NCBI GenBank assembly: GCA_037974335.1
Contig: CM075760.1
Span: forward strand, 27,181,402 to 27,245,401
DNA length: 64,000 bases
Source of the DNA: Prionace glauca
Lineage: Eukaryota; Chordata; Chondrichthyes; Carcharhiniformes; Carcharhinidae
Direction: 5' to 3'
The translations under genes were made by a program, and so were the position numbers. The notes below the pieces were generated by a model. The model was not told the origin of the DNA. It was given only the letters and a program-made list of their open reading frames with translations, and searched no databases. Positions 57,166 through 64,000 of the stretch are shown one piece after another. The number at the start of each line of letters is the position of its first letter. Within the stretch, counting starts at the first letter, position 1.

Positions 57166-57237
57166 GGTATTTGTTCAGCTTCTTTCCACCGTGACTATCC
57201 CAAAAGTTACACAGTGTTACAGTTCAGCATCAAAACC
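57166..57237 (-). CDS. NAR D segment with its two 12-spacer signals
   Basis: Plus strand in order: GGTATTTGT (57,166-57,174), 12 bp, CACCGTG (57,187-57,193), the 16 bp D at 57,194-57,209, CACAGTG (57,210-57,216), 12 bp, ATCAAAACC (57,229-57,237). On the coding strand D is TAACTTTTGGGATAGT, able to give NFWDS or TFGI-like residues, with a stop in the third frame. It sits halfway between V and J. The symmetrical 12-RSS pair is what a D between two 23-RSS partners needs. Only one D is found in this cluster. Confidence 0.9.
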
Positions 57238-57578
57238 TCTGGTACTGGGTGGGATGTTGGAACATGAATTAAACAGCGCGGAATGTGGCTCCCAGTTCCG
57301 GCTGTGAGCCTAGGGTCCCATCTGGTGTCAGGGTTTGTAACTGGGATCAGTCATTCCCATTCTCAATTCACCGAAAACACTCCCAGGAATGAAACCCCAA
57401 GCACTCACTCTCTGTATTTATAAAACTCAAAATACCAACGGTAATAATCAGGTCTTATTAAAAATAAACTGCAATAAATAGGCGCAACTGTGGGATTGCG
57501 GGAGGTGGGGGCGGAGGGGGGGGGGTGGTGTAGATTAACTCCGGTTTTTCATTTGGTTCTGTGAGAATCTGCAGGGAG

Positions 57579-57616
57579 AGTTTTTGTATCGTGGGAAGCC
57601 GAGGCCCATCACTGTG
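57579..57616 (-). promoter_or_regulatory. NAR V recombination signal, 22/23-type
   Basis: Coding strand: CACAGTG (57,616-57,610), a 22 bp spacer, ACAAAAACT (57,587-57,579). Heptamer perfect, nonamer 8 of 9. The spacer is one base short of 23, within the range tolerated. Confidence 0.92.
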
Positions 57617-57904
57617 TCTTGTACTTATAATGAGCTTTACAGTAATAGGTGGCGGCGTCTTCAACTCTCACATCCCGAATTTCCAGCGAAAATGTCTTCC
57701 CTGCTTTGTTCACAGACACAATAAATCTCCCTCCGCTGGAGATCCGCTCCCACTCCTTCCCGGGCTGGGTTTGTTTGAAGAACTCGCCGTTAACCAAAGG
57801 GCGAGCAAAAAATCCACCATAGAAAACACAGGTGATGGTGAGAGACTGACACTCCTTCTTGGTCACCTCTCCTGGGCTCTGTACCACCGACTGACTGAAA
57901 CATC
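57617..57904 (-). CDS. NAR V segment, unrearranged (NAR-TCR type)
   Basis: V exon after acceptor TTTCCAG/GATGT, phase 1. Starts CFSQSVVQSPGEVTKKECQS, with Cys in LTITCVFYGG and YYCKAHYKYK. The region after CDR1 is short (KEWERISSGGRFIVSVNKAG), as in NAR domains that lack a normal CDR2. FFKQ replaces the usual WxxQ. The extra FR1 Cys (KKECQ) is a mark of NAR-TCR V and may pair with the CDR1 Cys of the supporting V-delta. No stops; leader exon, intron and RSS all intact, so it should be able to rearrange. It lies upstream of, and in the same direction as, V-delta, J-delta and TRDC. That makes NAR-TCR more likely than IgNAR, whose constant exons are not seen here. It would form the membrane-distal, single antigen-binding domain. 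Confidence 0.92.
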
Positions 57905-58052
57905 CTGGAAATTAAACACAGAGAGTTTAATGGACCATCAGAGCTGAACCACACAATGGAGCTAAAACCCCAAACAGTGTCTGTAATTGGGATGGACTGG
58001 GACAGCTTTATACCCAATCCACACAATGTGGGTTAGTTGGATGGGTACTCAC

Positions 58053-58095
58053 GGGGTAAACAGACACACAGGGTGAAAACAAGAAGGATTCCCAT
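58053..58095 (-). CDS. NAR V leader exon
   Basis: ATG at 58,095, reading MGILLVFTLCVCLP, then donor CCCC/GTGAGT. 43 bp, phase 1. Typical hydrophobic signal-peptide core. Joined across a 148 bp intron to the V exon it gives ...CLP-R-CFSQSVVQSP. It is the only leader I find for the whole receptor in this window, so any product of the cluster, with one or more V domains, would start here. Confidence 0.9.
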
Positions 58096-58265
58096 CTCTC
58101 TGCTGCCCGGAGCTGATGGTTTACGTGACGGGGAGCTGGAGACTGCAGAGTTTGACTGCTCTGGGACACTGGATCTCAGAACTGAACTGAAATACCTCAG
58201 GCCTGAACATTGTTAATTTAGGCCACGCCCATTGTTTAAAATAAAACTCGAGAATGGAAAGGTGG
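58096..58265 (-). promoter_or_regulatory. Candidate NAR V promoter
   Basis: Region before the leader ATG. On the coding strand it has a TTTTATTTTAAAC AT-rich motif and a GGGCGTGGCC GC-type box at about -150 and -130, and CCGTCACGT, a partial CRE-like site, close to the ATG. No immunoglobulin octamer (ATGCAAAT) seen. Start site not determined. Confidence 0.3.
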
Positions 58266-58429
58266 CAGAAAGCTGTGAACATTCAGTCGAGGCTCCACAG
58301 TTATCTGGGCCTCGGAGCTCCCGAGCCCCGAATCTGATCCCGTGACTCTTCTGGGTGTTGTCACTCAGAGTTTGTGAATGTCCCTCTTTGTCACAAGTAA
58401 GGAAAATTCTTCTTTTTCAGTGTCCAAGT

Positions 58430-59245
58430 GTAGAGATGGCAGTTAGGGCAGTGATATGCCCCTCCTGTTAGATGTGGGAGATTAGGGAACTTTCTCGTGT
58501 CCCTGGTGACTATGTTTGCGGGAAGTGTGACCAACTGCAGTTCCTCACACACTGAATGGTTCTGTTGGAGCAGCAGCTGGAAACATTCTTACTGGATCCA
58601 GGGTGAGGTGGAAATGGGTACAAAATTGCCTTGATGACAGAAGACAGAAGGTGGTGATGGAGGGTTGTTTTTCAAACTGGGGGCCTGTGACCAACGGTGT
58701 GCCTCAGGGATCAGTGCTAGGTGCACTGTTTCTTGTCACATATATTAATGATTTGGATGAGAATATAGGGGGCATGGTTAGTAAGTTTGTAGATGACACC
58801 AAGATTGGTGACATACTGGTCAGAGAAGAAGGTTAATACGGATTGCAACGGGATCTTTATCAATTGGGCCAGTGGACTGGTGAACGGAAGATGGAGTTTT
58901 ATTTAGAGGGATGCGAGGTGATCCATTTTGGTCAATCAAATCAGGACAGAACTTATTCATTTAATGGAATGGTGTTGTGGGCAGTTATAGAACAAAAATA
59001 TCTAGCAGTACAGGTTCGTAGCAGAGTCACGGGTGGACAGAGTGGTGAAGAAGGCATTCGGCATGCTTGGTTTCATCTGTCAGAACATTGAATACAGGAG
59101 TTGGGATGTCTTGTTGAAGTTGCACAAGACATTGGTATGACCACACTTGGAATACTGTGTACAATTCTGGTCACCCTATTATAGAAATGATATCATTAAA
59201 CTAGAAAGAGTGCAGAAAAGATTTACTAGGATGCTGCCAGGACAT
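58430..59245 (+). mobile_element. CR1-type LINE with a large internal deletion
   Basis: 58,450-58,590 encodes the PHD-like Cys-rich N-terminus of CR1 ORF1 (MWEIRELSRVPGDYVCGKC). From about 58,600 it jumps to the reverse transcriptase end: RWKWVQNCLDDRRQKVVMEG, TNGVPQGSVLGALFLVTYIN, and FVDDT (the second catalytic block). Then EYCVQFWSPYYRNDIIKLER up to 59,245, where it stops abruptly before CA-rich DNA. The 3' tail is missing here. Confidence 0.82.
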
Positions 59246-59425
59246 GTATACAGATATACACAATCTCAGACAAACAGCTACAGAGAAACTAACAGACACA
59301 CACAAACACATACACGAGCAAACACAGACATGCCCACAAAAACATAGACTCACATACACACAAGAACTGGCCCACGCAGACATACAACTATCACACACAC
59401 CCTCACAAACACAGAGATAAACTGA
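59246..59425. repeat. CA-rich low-complexity block
   Basis: ACACAAACACATACACG, ACAGACATGCCCACAAAAAC, CACACACACCCTCACAAACA. Truncates the preceding LINE. Confidence 0.8.
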
Positions 59426-59464
59426 GACAATGACCAGTTGATGTTAATTTCTAATCCACCTGCT

Positions 59465-60835
59465 GGGAACTAAAATAATGTGAGAAGTCTCACAACACCA
59501 GGTTAATTTCCAACAGGTTTATTTGGTAGAAAAAGCCACTAGCTTTCAGAGCGGTGTTCCTTCATCAGATCAGAGGGAGTTCTGTTCACAAGCAGGGCAT
59601 AGAAAGACACAAGCCCAATTTACAAAATTATGGTTGGAATGAGAGTCTTTACAGGTTATCAAGTCTTAAAGATACAGACAATATGAGTTGGGAGAGGGTT
59701 AAACAAGTTTAAAGAGATGTGCATTGTCTCCAGCCAGGACAGTAAGTGAGATTTTGCAAGAGCAAGGAAAGCCATGGAGATTACAGATAGTGTGACATGA
59801 ACCCAAGATCCCGGTTCAGGCTTCCTCATGTGTCTAGAATTTGGCTTTCAGTCTCTGCTCAGCGACTCTGTGCTGTCGTGTGTCCTGAAGGCCGCCTTGG
59901 AGAAAGTGAATCCGAAGATCAGAGGCCGAATGCCCCTGACCGCTGAAGTGTTCCCGGACAGGAAGAGAATACTCTTGAGTGGTGATTGTCGAGTGGTTTT
60001 CGTTCAACCGTTGTGGTAGCATCTGCATCATCTCCCCAATGTACCATGCTCTGGGCATCCTTTACTGCAGCGTATCAGGTAGACAACGTTACCAGAATAT
60101 GCACCATGTACCGGGTGGATGGTGTTCTACGTGAGACTGTACCCTTAGCGCTTGATTACTTGTAAGGACTCGCGGTGGGTTGTGCGAGGACTGCTCTTGG
60201 ATGTTGCTTCGAGAGTAGCCTAGTGCTTCACGTCGTCAGTGTACGCTTAAACTGGACCAATTAACAGGCAACACAATAGCTCAGTGACTATCACTGTTTG
60301 CGGTCCAGTTACAGGGACCGGGGTCGGATCTCCGTCTTGGGTCAGTGTCTGTGGGAGTTTGCACATCCTCCCCGTGCTTGTGTGGATTTTCTCCGGGTGC
60401 TCCTGTTTCCTCCCACACCCCCAAAACGTGTTTTTAGGCTAAATTGGATCTCCCTTAATCTGATGCATATATAATTCCCTAAATTTGCACCCCTGTATTG
60501 TGGAACACACTAGATGTAGATAAAAGCCGCAGGTAGGAGAAGGATTGGAATGAGGCACTCACCGACTGTTAAAATGGGCGGAGCGGGCTTGTAGGGCCGA
60601 AGGGCCTGTTTCCTGAGCTGTGTTGTTCTTTTCTTCTTTGACACGCATTCCAACCATTAGTTTGCAAATTAAGTTTGTATTTTTATATGCCCTGTTTGTG
60701 AACAGAACTACCACTTATCTGACAAAGGAGCAGTACTCCGAAAACTTTTGCTACCAAATAAACCTGTCGGACTTTAACCTGGTGTTGTGAGACTTCTTAC
60801 TGTGTTTACCCCAGTCCAAAGCCGGCATCACCACG
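59465..60835 (-). mobile_element. Penelope-like element with GIY-YIG segment, broken
   Basis: A minus-strand open piece at 60,058-59,834 includes PRAWYIGEMMQMLPQRLN and HSASDLRIHFLQGG, the YIG half of the GIY-YIG nuclease domain of Penelope-like retroelements. On both sides are inverted versions of a terminal repeat: AGTCTCACAACACCAGGTTA near 59,475 and TAACCTGGTGTTGTGAGACT near 60,775. 5'-truncated, reverse transcriptase absent, plainly inactive. An unrelated tail element (60,172-60,650) sits in its right part. Confidence 0.8.
60172..60650 (+). mobile_element. LINE 3'UTR / SINE-like tail element, copy 2, inserted in the Penelope-like element
   Basis: GGACTGCTCTTGGATGTTGC, AACTGGACCAATTAACAGGC, GGGTGCTCCTGTTTCCTCCC, 3' phrase GTAGGGCCGAAGGGCCTGTT and TTGTTCTTTTCTTCTT. 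Similar bases at the borders (GGACTCGC and GACACGC) may be a diverged target-site duplication. Confidence 0.8.
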
Positions 60836-61084
60836 TCATCACTAAAACCATAACAGAAGTTAATCTGAAGCTCGTGAAATGAGAAAACGTATAAATATAC
60901 CCCATAGCTCAGAATGGGAGTGCAATTAATGATTTCTCGGTTGTCCATGATCTTTGAACAAATGCAGAATTGGAGAGATTATAATATTTGAATTGTAACA
61001 TGTAATGTATAATGTATCTGGGAACAGAGTGGATTTGACACAGGCTGGAAGACAGACTGAGGTAATGAGATTGAAGCGGCTGTT

Positions 61085-61310
61085 CAGAGTGAATGAACAT
61101 AGAACATAAAAGCGCAGAACAGGCCCTTCGGCCCACGATGTTGCGCCGACCAGTTTATTTTTAAAAAAACACTGACCCACTAATCTAAACCAATCCCTTT
61201 TCGTTCATAAACCTATCCACAGATCTCTTAAACGCCCCCAAACTAGGCGCATTTACAACCGCAGCAGGGCATTCCAATCCCTCACCACCCTCTGGGTAAA
61301 GAATGGGTTT
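61085..61310 (-). mobile_element. CR1-type LINE 3' tail
   Basis: Plus strand GAACATAGAACATAAAAGCG, GCAGAACAGGCCCTTCGGCC, CACGATGTTGCGCCGACC, and CCTCACCACCCTCTGGGTAA. Related to 19,075-19,490, both from one subfamily. Confidence 0.85.
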
Positions 61311-61489
61311 GTTGCAGAGAAGGATGCATGGATGGGAAAGAGAGAGCTGGATGGAGAGGAGGGAGAGTGAGATGGATGGAGGGGTAGATAGATGGATAGG
61401 AGTGAATGTGAGAAGTTTCCAGTTGAAAAGGTTCCCAGGGTCTCTGAGCAGCTGAACTGAGGAAGCCTTTGGGCAGAGACTGTGTTTTT

Positions 61490-62265
61490 ATTTCCCTTCC
61501 TGGCCACCAGAGGTCGCTGTAACACGCCGGGACGCTGCTCCGCCCAGTGTCACCTCTTGCCCACTCCGGCCCGGCCGCTGATCGTTGGCGGAAGATCCGG
61601 GTCCTGCAGAGAGGCGGGGCCAGCCGCCATATTTCCGTTACGTCACCATCAGCCCCTCCCCCCGTTGAGGAAAAAGCGACGGTTCAGAAATGTAGAAAGT
61701 GAGAGAAATTCCCACCTGGAAATCCCGCCCGGAGCGGAATTAAAATTAAATAAAATACATATTTTTATAAAGAGGCAGGTGGCGGAACCGCGCATGTGCT
61801 GTAGTACTTTCCCAGAGGGCACCGCGCGGGTGTGATTGAAAAACAGACGCAATAAAAAAATAAGATTTTCCCGAATGGAGAAGGAACCGAAAGTCTGACG
61901 GGTGAGGATGTGAATAATAATCATCAAGATTCAAAATATTAAAAATTAAAATGTAACTGTCTGGGCGCATGTGCGGGAGGGAAATTCTCCAAGAGTGCAG
62001 CGCGCGGGACGCCGTCTCCCCTGGCAACGCAAGATGGCCACCGGCCGTCTCCCCTGGCAACGCAAGATGGCCGCGGGCGGTGGGTGTGATTGTGGCGCAG
62101 ACGCTGTGAGGTCTGCCTGCAGCCCATTGTCCAGATTGCCCCCAGTGGATGTGGTGGGGATGGTGCAGCAGATGGAGCAACAATCCCAGTTTCAATGGGG
62201 GGAGAGAAGCTGCAATGCTGCTCCCTGTTGTTCACTCCTCTCCCCAGTCTCAGCATTGCAGAGTG
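61490..62265. promoter_or_regulatory. CpG-rich promoter-like region
   Basis: The only stretch of the window with dense CpG. It contains GCCGCCATATTTCC (inverse YY1-like), TTACGTCACC (CRE/ATF-like), and a 28 bp tandem duplication at 62,012-62,039 and 62,045-62,072, each copy with CCCTGGCAACG (RFX half-site-like) and AAGATGGCC (YY1-like). This looks like a TATA-less promoter, possibly bidirectional. No gene is evident on either side within the window, and the open frames across it have no family match. Confidence 0.45.
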
Positions 62266-62269
62266 TTTA

Positions 62270-62490
62270 GAGACATACAGTACGAGGGGAGTTGGGCTTA
62301 AGGGGAGGAGGGAGAGGTTTAACACAGATATTAGAGGGAGGTTTTTCACACAGAGGGTAGAGGGGATATGCAATGCTCTGCCAAGTAAGGTGGTGGAGGC
62401 AAACACGCTGGAGTTGTTTAAGAGTAACTTAGACAGGCACATGAGTGAGTTGGAGATGGATGGATATAGGAGATTGTTTTAAATAAAGGT
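62270..62490 (+). mobile_element. CR1-type LINE ORF2 C-terminal end
   Basis: GTTTTTCACACAGAGGGTAG, GCAATGCTCTGCCAAGTAAG and AAGAGTAACTTAGACAGGCA encode FFTQRVEGICNALPSKVVEA. Starts abruptly beside the CpG-rich region. Confidence 0.88.
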
Positions 62491-62564
62491 AATTCGCATT
62501 GGGGCGTCCCTGGTAGGGTAAATGGATCTGGTACAATAATAATGCTTTCTTTTCTCTATTTCAT

Positions 62565-63035
62565 TCACTGGTTTTAAGTCGGTCCGCCTTGTGTCCAACG
62601 AGGAGCATACATGCGATGGGTCGTACTTGGGCTGCTCTTGGTTGTTCGAGATTGGCCCAGTGCTTCATGTCGTTAGTGTGTGCCTAAACTGGACCAGATG
62701 CTGGGCAAGACGACAGCTCAGTGACTATCGCTGATTGCTGTGCAGACACATGGATTTGGGCCGGTGCCTGTGGAAGTTTGCGCATTCTCCCCGTGCTTGC
62801 GTGGGTTTTCTCCGGGAGCTCCGGTTTCCTCCCACACCCCAAAGATGTGCTATTAGGCTGATTGGCAGTAATAAGTTGTCCCAAAATTAGTTTCCCTCAA
62901 TGTGGATGACCATAAAAAATTAGATAAGGGTCATGTGTGGAGGGGGGGACTGGTGGTGTTAAGATGGTGGCGCGGGCTCGTTGGGCCGAAGGGCCTGTTT
63001 CCCGGGCTGCTTTTTCTCTTTGTTCTTTGTTCTTA
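62565..63035 (+). mobile_element. LINE 3'UTR / SINE-like tail element, copy 3
   Basis: GGGCTGCTCTTGGTTGTTCG, GCTTCATGTCGTTAGTGTGT, GGTTTCCTCCCACACCCCAA, 3' phrase GGCCGAAGGGCCTGTTTCCC and TTGTTCTTTGTTC. Lies 75 bp after a CR1 C-terminus, as does copy 1. Confidence 0.82.
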
Positions 63036-63074
63036 AACAAGAGGGTGCATTGTCACAGCAGCACCTTGACCTGC

Positions 63075-63375
63075 AGTTGAAGTTTATTGTTAGTGTCACT
63101 AATAAGTCGGCTTACATTAACACTGCAATGCAATTCCTGTGAAAATTCCCGAGTCGCCACATTCCTGTTCGGATGCACTTACGGAGAATTTAGCATTGCC
63201 AATGAATCTAACCAGCACGTCTTTCGGACTGCTGGAGGAAACCAGAGCATCTGGAAGAAACCCATGCAGACATGGGGAGAATGTGCAAACTCCACACAGA
63301 CAGTGACCCAAGCCGGGAATCGAATTTGGGGCCCTAGCGCTGAGAGGCAGCATTGCTAACCACCGTGCCACTGTG
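63075..63375 (-). mobile_element. tRNA-derived SINE
   Basis: Inverted: plus strand AAGTTTATTGTTAGTGTCAC, GGAGAATGTGCAAACTCCAC, AAGCCGGGAATCGAATTTGG (B box), CATTGCTAACCACCGTGCCA (A box). Tail type with TTTATT, like 44,300-44,692. Confidence 0.9.
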
Positions 63376-63419
63376 CTGCAACACTCTCCCCCAGATATCA
63401 AACTACCCACTCCCGTTAA

Positions 63420-63595
63420 AATCATAAAATCCCAACAGTGCATCAAGTCTATGTCAACAGAGCATTTTACCCTATTCCCGTAACCTCACAATACTCTCTA
63501 TTCCCCCTAACCTTCACATCTTTGGACATTAAGGGAGAATTTAGAACGGTCAATCCACCTAACCTGCCCATCCTTCAGACCCCACACATATTCTG
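63420..63595 (-). mobile_element. SINE 3' half, partial
   Basis: Inverted: ATCATAAAATCCCAACAGTG, ATTAAGGGAGAATTTAGAAC, CAATCCACCTAACCTGCC. Diverged. Confidence 0.7.
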
Positions 63596-63597
63596 GT

Positions 63598-64000
63598 CAC
63601 CCTGTTATTAAAAGGATATTATTAAACTGTAAAGAATGCAAAAAAGATTTACTAGGATGCTACTGGGACTTGATGGATTGAGTTATCAGGAGAAGTTGGA
63701 TAGACTGTGACTTTTTTCACTGGAGCTTAGGAGGCTGAGGAGTGATCTTATAGAGGTCTATAAAATAATGAGGGGCACAGATCAGCTCGATAGTCAATAT
63801 CTTTTCCCAAATGTAGGGGAGTCTAAAACTAGAGGGCTTGGATTCAGATGGGAGGGGAAAGATACAAAAGTGTCCAGGGGAGCATTTTTTTTCACACAGA
63901 GGGTGGTGAGTGTCAGGAACAAGCTGCCAGATGTAGTCGTAGAGATGGGTACAATTTTGTCTTTTAAAATGCATTTAGACAGTTACATGGGTGTGATGGG
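63598..64000 (+). mobile_element. CR1-type LINE C-terminus, running off the window
   Basis: TTCTGGTCACCCTGTTATTA, GATTTACTAGGATGCTACTG, TAGAGGTCTATAAAATAATG and CACAGAGGGTGGTGAGTGTC. Same subfamily as the truncated copy at 58,430-59,245, and begins at the part of the sequence where that copy breaks off. Confidence 0.85.

Noticed and set aside
57617-58095. Assignment of the NAR V to an IgNAR gene
   Set aside because: No IgNAR constant exons in the window; the same-strand downstream genes are V-delta, J-delta and TRDC, and the FR1 Cys fits NAR-TCR.

Overview
The window is vertebrate genomic DNA, almost certainly from a shark or another elasmobranch. Three things point there: new antigen receptor (NAR) V segments next to a T-cell receptor delta constant gene, dense CR1-type LINEs with a Penelope-like element, and many tRNA-derived SINEs with the stock 3' ends seen in shark genomes. 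Coding content is low. Most open frames are LINE remnants or frames through tandem repeats.

Left part (1-13 kb): a minus-strand CR1 LINE remnant at the edge, a short duplicated block, then a minisatellite of almost 9 kb (unit about 20 bp, about 440 copies) with one SINE inside, then a plus-strand CR1 LINE. Middle (13.5-25.1 kb, plus strand): a two-exon GPR139-like receptor, exon 1 at 13,583-13,649 and exon 2 at 24,207-25,108, whose 10.6 kb intron is packed with LINE and SINE copies. From 25 to 41 kb there are repeats, two tRNA-like genes (a degenerate Val-like copy and a good Gln) and GT/GA/CA-rich blocks, two of which are inverted copies of each other.

Right part (41.5-58.2 kb, minus strand): the main object, a NAR-TCR section of a TCR delta locus. 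In transcription order it holds: a leader exon and NAR V with a 23-type RSS; a 16 bp D with 12-spacer RSSs on both sides; a NAR J with a 23-spacer RSS; a second NAR V whose V-D-J is already joined in the germline and which has no leader; a leaderless V-delta with a 23-spacer RSS present in tandem copies; a J-delta with a 12-spacer RSS; and TRDC exon 1 (Ig domain), exon 2 (connecting peptide with Cys) and exon 3 (transmembrane segment and stop), with a possible 3'UTR exon. Every splice junction read is phase 1, so a rearranged NAR domain can be spliced in frame to V-delta and C-delta. That is the known doubly rearranging NAR-TCR design. The pre-joined leaderless NAR exon between them is also open, with both splice sites and compatible phases, so a three-V-domain chain is possible on paper.

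Far right (58.4-64 kb): CR1 fragments, a Penelope-like element with a GIY-YIG segment, a CpG-rich promoter-like stretch (61.5-62.3 kb) and further SINE and CR1 tails. LINE and SINE boundaries were estimated by eye and are good to a few tens of bases.
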